From the NCBI GenBank assembly GCA_900543345.1, contig UQRJ01000140.1, positions 1 through 7,471 of the forward strand: a stretch of 7,471 nucleotides of DNA, given 5' to 3'. Both the position numbers and the translations under genes were made by a program. Shown in pieces: positions 1-4,967 of the stretch. The stretch is from an uncultured Sporolactobacillus sp. Its GTDB lineage: Bacteria; Bacillota; Bacilli; Bacillales; Sporolactobacillaceae. Numbering within the stretch: the stretch's first letter is position 1; every line of letters begins with the position of its first letter. Under the pieces are notes generated by a model, which saw nothing but the letters and a program-made list of their open reading frames with translations, was not told the DNA's origin and did no database searches.

Positions 1-48
1 CGAGATGTCTTAGGGTCTCGTGGGCTCGGAGATGTGTATAAGAGACAG
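1..48 (+). other. Illumina Nextera i7 adapter (synthetic, not genomic)
   Basis: Positions 30-48 are the 19-base Tn5 mosaic end used in Nextera libraries (AGATGTGTATAAGAGACAG). Positions 15-29 are the read-2 transposase tail (GTCTCGTGGGCTCGG). Positions 7-14 (GTCTTAGG) sit where the 8-base i7 index belongs, and 1-6 (CGAGAT) match the end of the flow-cell primer. The same block recurs in reverse complement at 7425-7471. Translation through it gives the familiar artefact peptide MCIRDR, so any reading frame starting here has a false N-terminus. Genomic sequence begins at about base 49. Confidence 0.98.
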
Positions 49-49
49 G

Positions 50-211
50 GCCATCACCAATCTGATCGGCAACGGCATTGCGACGATTGTCGTTTCCAAG
101 AGCGAGCGGGCTTTTGATAAGAAAAAAGAGCGAGAGGCACTGTTCGCGATGCGTCATCCCGGCCTGCAGCCGATACCGACTGTTCCGGCAGGCGAGCGGC
201 CGGTCTCCTGA
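50..211 (+). CDS. C-terminal end of a dicarboxylate/amino-acid:cation symporter (DAACS family), 5'-truncated
   Basis: Only the last 53 codons are present; the 5' part is cut by the contig edge and replaced by adapter. The first residues, AITNLIGNGIATIVVSKSER, match the end of the last conserved membrane region of GltP/GltT/DctA-type symporters, where a TNLIGNxxAT(I/V)VV(A/S)K segment follows the substrate-binding hairpin. A charged, proline-containing cytoplasmic tail (FDKKKERE...) follows and ends at TGA 209-211. Family members use Na+ or H+ gradients to import glutamate, aspartate or C4-dicarboxylates. The fragment is too short to tell which substrate or ion is used. No terminator-like hairpin with a T tract follows in 212-304, and I see no convincing promoter there for the next gene, so read-through into it is possible. 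Confidence 0.8.
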   Translation, partial: AITNLIGNGIATIVVSKSERAFDKKKEREALFAMRHPGLQPIPTVPAGERPVS

Positions 212-304
212 TACGTGCAAATTTCTTCGCTTCCGGCCGAATATAGATAGGGAGAGTGTTTGATAATCTAGTAGAGGCCCCCTTTCGGCCCGGGAGTGAA
301 AAGA

Positions 305-1198
305 ATGAAAAAATGGATCGTGGCAATGCTTACACTGCTACTTGCGGCCAGTGTGTTCGGGGCACATCGGGCATCGGCCGATGCTGCGCCGGGCGATGTC
401 GTCGTGACGCTCGGCGCCGATCTGACTTCTGCTCAGCGCCAGGAACTGCTCAATGAGATGGATGCCGATACGGATTCGGCACAGATCATTGAAGTTACGA
501 ACGCGGAAGAACATAAGTATCTGGACAGTTATTTATCCAAAGCACAGATCGGCTCGCGGGCGATCAGCTCATCGAAAATCACACTTGGTCAAAAGGGATC
601 CGGTCTCAGTGCCAGCACGCACAATATTACGTATGTCTCGAAAGATATGTACATCAACGCCCTGGCGACGGCCGGCGTGAAAGACGCCGACGTGTATGTA
701 ACGGCACCGTTCCCGGTATCCGGAACGGCGGCGCTCACCGGGCTGATCAAGGCTTATGAAAAACAAACGGGGACCGCTATTCCCGAAGCAAAAAAGCGGG
801 TGGCCAATGAAGAAGTCGTCACGACAGCGGAACTCGGCAATAAGAAAGATATCGGTAAAGAAAAAGCGGCCGAACTAGTCGCGGCAATTAAGAACAATCT
901 GGCGAAAAACACACCGAAATCGCGTGACGACGTGGAACAGGCAATCCGCGATGCCGCCGATCAGGTAAACGTTAAACTCAGCGACGCGGACCTGCAGAAG
1001 CTGGCCGATCTGTTCGACAAGATGCGGACGATGCATATCGACTGGGGCAGCGTCGGCGATCAGATGCAACAGATGAAAGACAAACTGAATCAGTTAGCGG
1101 GTTCGGGAAAGGCGGACGGCTTCCTGGCGAAAGTCTTCTCGGCGATCGGCGATTTCTTCTCCGCCATTTTCCACGCGATTGCTTCGCTATTTAATTAA
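305..1198 (+). CDS. ypuA: Secreted DUF1002 protein, YpuA-like
   Basis: The product is 297 residues. The start is ATG 305, because GGGAG at 292-296 lies 8 bases upstream; the in-frame GTG at 296 overlaps that same GGGAG and is unlikely. Residues 1-25 form a Sec signal peptide (MKKW, then a leucine/alanine core, then A23-S24-A25 before D26), so the mature protein should be exported. The body has the DUF1002 pattern: VVVTLGADLT at the mature N-terminus, a VTNAEEHKYLDSYL segment, a SSSKITL stretch, and a YVSKDMYINALATAGVKDADVYV core ending in TAPFPVSGTAALTG. The middle is helical and charged. The last 26 residues alternate aromatic and small hydrophobic residues (FLAKVFSAIGDFFSAIFHAI), which suggests an amphipathic membrane- or surface-associating tail. 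The biochemical role of the family is unknown to me. A terminator follows at 1213-1237. Confidence 0.85.
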   Translation: MKKWIVAMLTLLLAASVFGAHRASADAAPGDVVVTLGADLTSAQRQELLNEMDADTDSAQIIEVTNAEEHKYLDSYLSKAQIGSRAISSSKITLGQKGSGLSASTHNITYVSKDMYINALATAGVKDADVYVTAPFPVSGTAALTGLIKAYEKQTGTAIPEAKKRVANEEVVTTAELGNKKDIGKEKAAELVAAIKNNLAKNTPKSRDDVEQAIRDAADQVNVKLSDADLQKLADLFDKMRTMHIDWGSVGDQMQQMKDKLNQLAGSGKADGFLAKVFSAIGDFFSAIFHAIASLFN

Positions 1199-1212
1199 AA
1201 AAATTCTGATGG

Positions 1213-1237
1213 AAAAACCGGTATCGCCGGTTTTTTT
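1213..1237 (+). terminator. Rho-independent terminator after the DUF1002 gene
   Basis: AAAAACCGG (1213-1221) pairs perfectly with CCGGTTTTT (1227-1235) around a 5-base loop, and T residues continue to 1237. It begins 15 bases after the TAA stop. The A-run gives it some ability to act on the minus strand too. Confidence 0.92.
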
Positions 1238-1270
1238 GTCTGTTCCGGTGCGGACATCCCGACCGTCCAC

Positions 1271-1320
1271 TTGTTTTGGAGGACCTTGTTATTTTATAAA
1301 TCGGATTTTCCCGATATAAT
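1271..1320 (+). promoter_or_regulatory. Overlapping sigma-A-like promoter candidates for the thiol oxidoreductase gene
   Basis: Two arrangements are possible. One is TTGTTT (1271-1276), 18 bases, then TATAAA (1295-1300). The other is TTTATA (1293-1298), 16 bases, then a perfect TATAAT (1315-1320). A short inverted repeat, ATCGG-N6-CCGAT (1300-1304 and 1311-1315), lies between the two -10 boxes and could be a regulator site. Either promoter would give a leader of roughly 150-170 bases before the chosen start codon. Assigned from sequence match only. Confidence 0.5.
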
Positions 1321-1399
1321 AGTCGATGAACCCTCCGGAGCGTGCGCCCGGTCTGCTTGCGCCGATTTTCCGGTTATTTTTTTGCGCGGGTTCGACTAT
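1319..1399 (+). promoter_or_regulatory. Long inverted repeat in the leader of the thiol oxidoreductase gene, candidate cis-acting RNA
   Basis: ATAGTCGATGAACCC (1319-1333) is complementary to GGGTTCGACTAT (1388-1399) over 12 bases, with a 2-base TG bulge in the left arm. The arms enclose a terminator-like hairpin and its T tract (1335-1383). GCGC at 1344-1347 can pair with either 1359-1362 (within that hairpin) or 1384-1387 (just inside the outer arm), so two folds are possible. No named riboswitch or T-box signature was recognised. The arms could instead be DNA half-sites. Function unproven. Confidence 0.4.
1335..1383 (+). terminator. Terminator-like hairpin in the thiol oxidoreductase leader (possible attenuator)
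   Basis: CCGGA (1335-1339) pairs with TCCGG (1369-1373). Inside, GCGC (1344-1347) pairs with GCGC (1359-1362). The stem is followed at once by TTATTTTTTT (1374-1383). The stem is interrupted by unpaired bases, so it is weaker than the terminator at 1213-1237. Because the upstream gene already has a terminator, this one may act as an attenuator or a backup. It could also be chance structure in GC-rich sequence. Confidence 0.4.
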
Positions 1400-1402
1400 G
1401 AT
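1374..1402 (+). promoter_or_regulatory. Weak downstream promoter candidate, TTATTT-N17-TATGAT
   Basis: TTATTT (1374-1379) and TATGAT (1397-1402) are separated by 17 bases. The -10 box is good and the -35 is poor. If used, transcription would start near 1409 and bypass the terminator-like hairpin upstream. It overlaps the right arm of the inverted repeat. Confidence 0.25.
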
Positions 1403-1477
1403 GTAGAGAACCGAAGCGAGCCGCTTTGAGGCGGACAAGCCCGGGAAATGAAAAAAAGAAAAAAGCGAGGCGTGCCG

Positions 1478-2224
1478 ATGTCCAGCATTAAAAATCAATC
1501 GACTTCATCGGAACAAGACAAGGAAAAAGGCAGAAGACGGAAACGGATCGTGATCGTCAGTTCGGCCATTGTCATTCTGTTAATTGCAGCAGTCGCCGCG
1601 ATGATTTTCAGAGATCAGCAGAAAACGCCGGCTACAGCGTCGAAACAGGCGGAAACACATCGGACGGCCCAATCCTTGCACATAAATTACAGTGGACAGC
1701 CATATACGGGAAGCTCGAACGCGCCGGTAAAGGTCGTCGAGTTTGCCGACTATCGCTGCCCATATTGCAAATTATTTGCAGAAAATATCTTTCCCCGATT
1801 AAAAAAAGACTATATCGACCGTGATCAAGTCAGTTTCTATTTTATCAATTATACGATCCTTGGACCGGGGTCACGGCTTGCGGCAAACGCGGCCGAAGAA
1901 GTCTATCATCAGAACCCGAAAGGCTTCTGGGCGTTTCATCGCGCGCTGTTTCAGGCTCAAGGCGATGAAAAAAAGGAATGGGTGACCAAAGACTTATTGA
2001 CCCGAATTGCTTCGAAGACGGTACCTTCTCTGGACGTCAAGGCGTTTCGGAACGCACTGGATACCCATTCCCATAATCGGCAAATCCAAAGTGACAACGC
2101 GATGGCGGAAGAACTGGGTGTACCCGGGACGCCGGCAATTTTTGTCAATGGGAAAAGTGTGGAAAACGGGCAGGATTATGCCACGCTGAAGCAGGCAATT
2201 GACCACGCTTTGCAACGCCGCTGA
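1478..2224 (+). CDS. Membrane-anchored DsbA/BdbD-like thiol-disulfide oxidoreductase
   Basis: The product is 248 residues from ATG 1478, which has GCGAGG 7 bases upstream. An in-frame ATG at 1448 would add MKKRKKRGVP, but only a poor GGGA precedes it. A strongly basic stretch (residues 16-23) precedes one hydrophobic helix (about 24-44). That gives an N-in, C-out anchor or uncleaved signal, with the catalytic domain outside the membrane. The thioredoxin-fold domain begins near residue 82 (APVKVVEFADYRCPYC). Its active site is C94-P-Y-C97, and the partner loop GVPGTPAIFVNGK carries the usual cis-proline at P219. Family members such as BdbD of B. subtilis oxidise cysteine pairs in exported proteins and are re-oxidised by a DsbB-like membrane quinone reductase (BdbC). 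No bdbC-like gene is adjacent, so the partner must be elsewhere, or the protein acts in another redox direction. It is probably a single transcription unit. Confidence 0.88.
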   Translation: MSSIKNQSTSSEQDKEKGRRRKRIVIVSSAIVILLIAAVAAMIFRDQQKTPATASKQAETHRTAQSLHINYSGQPYTGSSNAPVKVVEFADYRCPYCKLFAENIFPRLKKDYIDRDQVSFYFINYTILGPGSRLAANAAEEVYHQNPKGFWAFHRALFQAQGDEKKEWVTKDLLTRIASKTVPSLDVKAFRNALDTHSHNRQIQSDNAMAEELGVPGTPAIFVNGKSVENGQDYATLKQAIDHALQRR

Positions 2225-2230
2225 CGTCCT

Positions 2231-2247
2231 TGTTATCCAATTGTAAT
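2231..2247 (+). promoter_or_regulatory. WalR (YycF)-type direct-repeat box upstream of the 3D-domain wall protein
   Basis: TGTTAT (2231-2236), 5 bases, then TGTAAT (2242-2247) fits exactly the published WalR consensus of two TGTWAH hexamers spaced by 5. It starts 7 bases after the stop of the preceding gene and 64 bases before the 3D-protein ATG. A possible -10 (CATATT, 2269-2274) lies downstream with no good -35, as expected of an activator-dependent promoter. In B. subtilis the similar wall gene yocH belongs to the WalKR regulon. Regulation here is inferred. Confidence 0.65.
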
Positions 2248-2310
2248 GTATGGCTTTGCTGCTCCCGTCATATTCATGAAAGGAAAACGCAGAACGGGAG
2301 GGAACACAAT

Positions 2311-3267
2311 ATGTATTCCGGTTACGCGCTTGCCAGACATGCTGCAGCCGCGGCAACGGTCACATCGGCTATCTTGATTTTGCCGCACTCCGCGGGTGCC
2401 CAATTGATCCACAATGAGCAGCTGCTGACAAAGGGAATGCGCCATGATGCGGTAAAAACGGTGCAGTCGATTCTCAATAGTGTCGGAGGCTCGAAGGTCA
2501 AAGCGAATGGTTATTTCGGTAACACGACGGTTCAGGCGGTCCGGCACTTTCAGCAAACCAATGGATTACAAGCGGACGGCGTCGTCGGCAGTCAGACCAA
2601 ACGGGCGTTGATCGGCAAAATGGCCGGAACGTTCGGACTGCTCAGTGCTGGATCGAAGGGTGAGGCGGTAAAATATCTGCAGGATTATTTAAAACGCTTC
2701 GGTTACTACCCCGGAAAAATTGACGGCTTATATGGTCCGCTGACTCGGCGCGCGGTGCTGGCTGTCCAGAAAGAGACGTCCATCCGCACCGACGGCATCG
2801 CCGGTCCCGAAACGTGGCGCGGTATCGCAAAACTTGACGAAGGGAAACGTGTGGAAAATAAAAGAAAGAGCGTTCGCGCTCGCCGGCAATCGACAGCCCC
2901 GGTTCCCAAAGCGCGGGCGGCCGTCAGTGCGCCCCGACCGCATTCGGTGGCGGCTCCTAAAAAAGCCAATACCGCGGTCCGGGAATTTTATGTCAGCAGT
3001 ACGGCGTATACGGCTTACTGCTCCGGCTGCTCCGGCACGACTGCGACCGGTATCAATCTGAAGCAGCGTCCGAATGCGAAAGTCGTTGCGGTCGATCCGT
3101 CTGTGATACCGCTTGGGACGAAGCTGCATGTTGAAGGATACGGCTATGCGGTTGCCGGCGATACCGGCGGCGCCATTAAGGGAAGAAAAATCGATGTCTT
3201 TTTTAAAGATAACGGAACGGCTCTGAAGTGGGGTAGACGAACAGTGAAAGTTCGGATTCTGCACTGA
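2311..3267 (+). CDS. Secreted cell-wall protein with two PG-binding domains and a C-terminal 3D domain (YocH-like)
   Basis: The product is 318 residues. ATG 2311 is preceded by GGGAGGG (2296-2302) at 8 bases; the upstream in-frame extension has no ribosome site and would spoil the signal peptide. Residues 1-30 form the signal peptide, likely cut after S27-A28-G29-A30. Two PG_binding_1 repeats follow, at about 35-103 (GYFGNTTVQAVRHFQQTNGL, then DGVVGSQT) and 110-175 (GLYGPLTRRAVLAVQ, then DGIAGPETW). A basic, Ala/Pro-rich linker spans about 176-222 and probably crosses or binds the anionic wall. The 3D domain (224-318) has its three aspartates at D262 (AVDPSVIPLG), D284 (AGDTGG) and D295 (KIDVFF). 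The 3D fold is related to MltA lytic transglycosylases, so peptidoglycan cleavage in wall turnover or spore germination is the likely role. It is followed by a T14 tract. Confidence 0.9.
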   Translation: MYSGYALARHAAAAATVTSAILILPHSAGAQLIHNEQLLTKGMRHDAVKTVQSILNSVGGSKVKANGYFGNTTVQAVRHFQQTNGLQADGVVGSQTKRALIGKMAGTFGLLSAGSKGEAVKYLQDYLKRFGYYPGKIDGLYGPLTRRAVLAVQKETSIRTDGIAGPETWRGIAKLDEGKRVENKRKSVRARRQSTAPVPKARAAVSAPRPHSVAAPKKANTAVREFYVSSTAYTAYCSGCSGTTATGINLKQRPNAKVVAVDPSVIPLGTKLHVEGYGYAVAGDTGGAIKGRKIDVFFKDNGTALKWGRRTVKVRILH

Positions 3268-3283
3268 GCTTTTTTTTTTTTTT
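3247..3283 (+). terminator. Terminator overlapping the end of the 3D-domain gene, with a T14 tract
   Basis: AAAGTTCGG (3247-3255) can pair with CTGAGCTTT (3264-3272), with two G-U pairs and an 8-base loop. It is directly followed by the rest of a 14-base T run (3270-3283). The descending arm contains the TGA stop, so part of the hairpin lies inside the coding sequence. The hairpin is modest but the T run is exceptional. Homopolymer length may be imprecise in a short-read assembly. Confidence 0.6.
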
Positions 3284-3306
3284 GGAAAAGTTCGGTAAAT
3301 TGTGCC

Positions 3307-3335
3307 TTGAGCCGGACGCTCATCTGTGCTACGAT
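3307..3335 (+). promoter_or_regulatory. Sigma-A extended -10 promoter for comFB
   Basis: TTGAGC (3307-3312), 17 bases, then TACGAT (3330-3335), with the extended -10 dinucleotide TG at 3327-3328. Transcription would start near 3342. That is downstream of the in-frame TTG 3307 and ATG 3334, so it argues for ATG 3388 as the comFB start. Confidence 0.65.
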
Positions 3336-3387
3336 GCAAGCGAACAAGCAGTCATTTCGTCCCGTAGCGGAGAAAGAAGTTCTGGCA

Positions 3388-3672
3388 ATGGATGTACACA
3401 ATGTGATGGAAGATGCAGTAGAGGACTTGCTCAATCAACACTGGGGGCAGCTACTGATTTCCTGCCACTGCGATGAGTGCAAAAACGATGTATTGGCGCT
3501 CAGTTTGAATCGCCTGAAACCGCATTATGTACGTAACCAGACCGGCCGCGCCTACACCAAGGCCGACCTGATGACCGAACAGGCGAAAGCGACGATCCTG
3601 ACGGCGATCGTTGAGAGTGCCAAAGCAGTTTCGGCTTATCCGCACCACGTAAACGATAGGAAAGAAAGTTGA
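3388..3672 (+). CDS. comFB: ComFB-domain protein (late competence development family)
   Basis: The product is 94 residues from ATG 3388, close to the size of B. subtilis ComFB. The ribosome site is weak (AAGAAG, 3374-3379, 8 bases upstream). Longer starts at 3307 and 3334 are rejected because the promoter sits on top of them. The family pattern is clear: an N-terminal helix (VHNVMEDAVEDLL), a cysteine cluster C26-H-C28-D-E-C31, the signature NDVLALSLNRLKPHYV (33-48), and a C-terminal helix beginning YTKADL. The cysteines suggest a bound metal such as zinc (inference). In B. subtilis comFB lies between comFA and comFC but is not strictly needed for DNA uptake. ComFB-domain proteins in other bacteria have been described as cyclic di-nucleotide receptors. 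Here the gene is alone, with its own promoter and no comFA or comFC beside it. Confidence 0.85.
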   Translation: MDVHNVMEDAVEDLLNQHWGQLLISCHCDECKNDVLALSLNRLKPHYVRNQTGRAYTKADLMTEQAKATILTAIVESAKAVSAYPHHVNDRKES

Positions 3673-3689
3673 AAAAAGCGCATGAATGC

Positions 3690-3715
3690 AAAAACCCGGC
3701 GATTGGCTCGCCGGG
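3690..3715 (-). terminator. Terminator of the ferredoxin gene, in the convergent gap with comFB
   Basis: CCCGGCGA (3695-3702) pairs perfectly with TCGCCGGG (3708-3715) around a 5-base loop. Read on the minus strand it is followed by T5 (complement of 3690-3694), making a good terminator for the ferredoxin gene. In the plus direction only GTGTT follows, so it is a poorer terminator for comFB, although it may serve both. Confidence 0.85.
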
Positions 3716-3733
3716 GTGTTCGACTATCGTTAT

Positions 3734-3973
3734 TTACCGATTTTTAAAGAAATCACGATTCAACTGAATATATTTCTGCTCGTCTTCCGGCACCTCATCT
3801 TCCGGATAGATCGCTTCGACCGGACAGACCGCTTCGCACGCTCCGCAGTCAATGCAAACGTCCGGATTGATATACATTTGCTTTTCTCCCTCGACGATGC
3901 AGTCGACCGGGCAGGTTTCGATGCATTCGCCCGCTTTTTCGTTCTCGCAGGCGGAAGTGATCACAAAAGCCAT
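3734..3973 (-). CDS. fer: Bacillus-type 7Fe ferredoxin ([3Fe-4S] plus [4Fe-4S])
   Basis: The product is 79 residues, a small acidic electron carrier of the cytoplasm. The start has AAGGAG (complement of 3984-3989) 10 bases upstream. Cysteine spacing matches the seven-iron class known from Bacillus: C9-x7-C17-x3-C21-P, then C40-x2-C43-x2-C46-x3-C50-P. By comparison with that class, C9, C17 and C50 should hold the [3Fe-4S] cluster and C21, C40, C43 and C46 the [4Fe-4S] cluster, with C25 free. The tail (EDEVPEDEQKYIQLNRDFFK) is also characteristic. Its redox partners cannot be told from this window. It has its own promoter (4021-4049) and terminator (3690-3715). Rhomboid transcripts may also run into it, because no terminator separates the two genes. 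Confidence 0.95.
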   Translation of the reverse strand: MAFVITSACENEKAGECIETCPVDCIVEGEKQMYINPDVCIDCGACEAVCPVEAIYPEDEVPEDEQKYIQLNRDFFKNR

Positions 3974-4020
3974 CGTAAAAAATCTCCTTTCGGCAATTGA
4001 CTGATGCTTGTTTCATTTCT

Positions 4021-4049
4021 ATTATGACTGCTTTGTGTCTAAAATTCAA
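4021..4049 (-). promoter_or_regulatory. Sigma-A promoter of the ferredoxin gene
   Basis: On the minus strand, TTGAAT (complement of 4044-4049), 17 bases, then CATAAT (complement of 4021-4026). Both boxes are close to consensus with ideal spacing, which makes this one of the best promoters in the window. It lies in the 94-base gap between the rhomboid and ferredoxin genes. Confidence 0.75.
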
Positions 4050-4067
4050 CGATAGAAACACTGCCTT

Positions 4068-4682
4068 TCAGCGCACCGTTCTTCTGGAAAAGAGAATCGG
4101 TGCGATCAGCAGTCCGGTGAGCAGTCCGGTCAGATGACCTTTGGCATCGATGCCGATGCCGAGAAATGAGTAGATCAAACTGACTGCCAGTGTCACGAGC
4201 AGAATCGTACGGTCCTCTCGGTTCATGCGTTCGCCGTGAAAAAGAATCAGATACAGGTAAATGCCCCACAGCCCAAAAACGGCCCCGCTCGCACCATAAT
4301 GGCCGAATCCTGCCGGTTCAATAAATAACGCGATCACATTGGCTGCGACGCCGGTGCAAAGATAGCCGCAAAGGAAACGCCAGCTGCCGAGCATTGCTTC
4401 CAATGCCGGTGCGAAGATCAATATCGCGAAAGCATTGAACAGAATATGCTCGAAGGTCGTATGCAGAAAGACGGCGGTCAATACCTGCCACCAGGCGCCG
4501 CCGAGAATCGCGGCATTGGAGGCAACCATGAAACTGAAAATCCGGTCGCCCAATGCGTAGGTTGTCGGTAACTTTAATAGGAGATAAAGGAAAAGAAAAA
4601 CAACGATATTCACTGCGAGGATCGCAGTGGTCATCGGATAATCTTTCAGAAATCGTTTGAACGGTTCGTTACGTATAAACAC
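4068..4682 (-). CDS. Rhomboid-family intramembrane serine protease (YdcA-like)
   Basis: The product is 204 residues from GTG 4682, with a perfect AGGAGG (complement of 4695-4700) 12 bases upstream, a slightly long spacing. The frame stays open much further upstream, but that part runs antisense to acpS and lacks rhomboid features. The protein is almost entirely membrane-embedded, with about six helices. The first is at about 18-38 (TTAILAVNIVVFLFLYLLL). Rhomboid landmarks are present: H79-I-L-F-N83 in the second conserved helix, the nucleophile motif G130-A-S132-G, and the partner histidine H183 (GHLTGLLTG). Ser132 and His183 would form the catalytic dyad that cleaves membrane protein segments. 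Substrates are unknown. A rhomboid gene (ydcA) near acpS also occurs in B. subtilis, which supports the assignment. Confidence 0.9.
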   Translation of the reverse strand: MFIRNEPFKRFLKDYPMTTAILAVNIVVFLFLYLLLKLPTTYALGDRIFSFMVASNAAILGGAWWQVLTAVFLHTTFEHILFNAFAILIFAPALEAMLGSWRFLCGYLCTGVAANVIALFIEPAGFGHYGASGAVFGLWGIYLYLILFHGERMNREDRTILLVTLAVSLIYSFLGIGIDAKGHLTGLLTGLLIAPILFSRRTVR

Positions 4683-4719
4683 GACTGGCGTTAACCTCCT
4701 CAAACTTCTTCTTACTGTC

Positions 4720-4725
4720 AGTATA
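4720..4725 (-). promoter_or_regulatory. -10 box candidate for the rhomboid gene
   Basis: TATACT on the minus strand (complement of 4720-4725), 37 bases before the GTG start. No good -35 is found at 16-18 bases (TATGCA at 17), so it may need an activator or be only part of the true promoter. Confidence 0.4.
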
Positions 4726-4735
4726 AAGGAAAAAC

Positions 4736-4765
4736 GAGCGAATGCATAAAGAATCCGTTTCGCTC
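4736..4765. repeat. Inverted repeat GAGCGAA-N16-TTCGCTC at the rhomboid promoter
   Basis: The arms at 4736-4742 and 4759-4765 are perfect 7-base complements. Their centres are 23 bases apart, about two helical turns. The repeat covers the place where the rhomboid -35 should be, so it could be an operator. No known regulator motif was recognised. Confidence 0.4.
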
Positions 4766-4793
4766 CCGTGAAATGGCTTGTTTTTGGTCCGTT

Positions 4794-4912
4794 TGGCGGG
4801 TCATCCGCCACAAGAAGCAGAAGAAGCACATCGCGCAACAATGCGGTAAAATAGAAATAATCGATCCACTGGCAGGACCCGATATCGGATAGGAACAAAG
4901 ATCCGGCCGGAT
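4794..4912. promoter_or_regulatory. Palindromes in the rhomboid/acpS divergent region
   Basis: The region between the divergent starts (4683-4967) carries no gene. It holds TGGCGG-GTCAT-CCGCCA (4794-4810), CCGATATCGG (4879-4888) and ATCCGGCCGGAT (4901-4912). None is followed by a T tract on either strand, so they are not terminators. A TAAAAT (4847-4852) could be a -10 for acpS but has no matching -35. I cannot assign a confident acpS promoter. Confidence 0.35.
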
Positions 4913-4967
4913 ACCTGGCTTTCATCGTTTGAAGTGCAACACGAATAGTAGGGGAGGCGAACTGCGA

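Noticed and set aside
20..211. Reading frame starting in the left end (GTG 20)
   Set aside because: Its first ten codons are adapter sequence. Only the part from base 50 is a real, truncated gene.
2728..3339. 203-residue minus-strand frame over the 3D-domain gene
   Set aside because: It is low-quality basic/Ser-rich sequence that includes the complement of the T14 tract as poly-Lys. The plus-strand gene has full domain support.
3686..4000. 104-residue plus-strand frame over the ferredoxin gene
   Set aside because: It is a shadow of the minus-strand ferredoxin, whose cysteine pattern is unmistakable.
4781..4803. Sigma-B-like pair GTTTTT / GGGTCA before acpS
   Set aside because: The downstream box departs from GGGWAW and it lies about 165 bases from the gene; too weak to report as a promoter.
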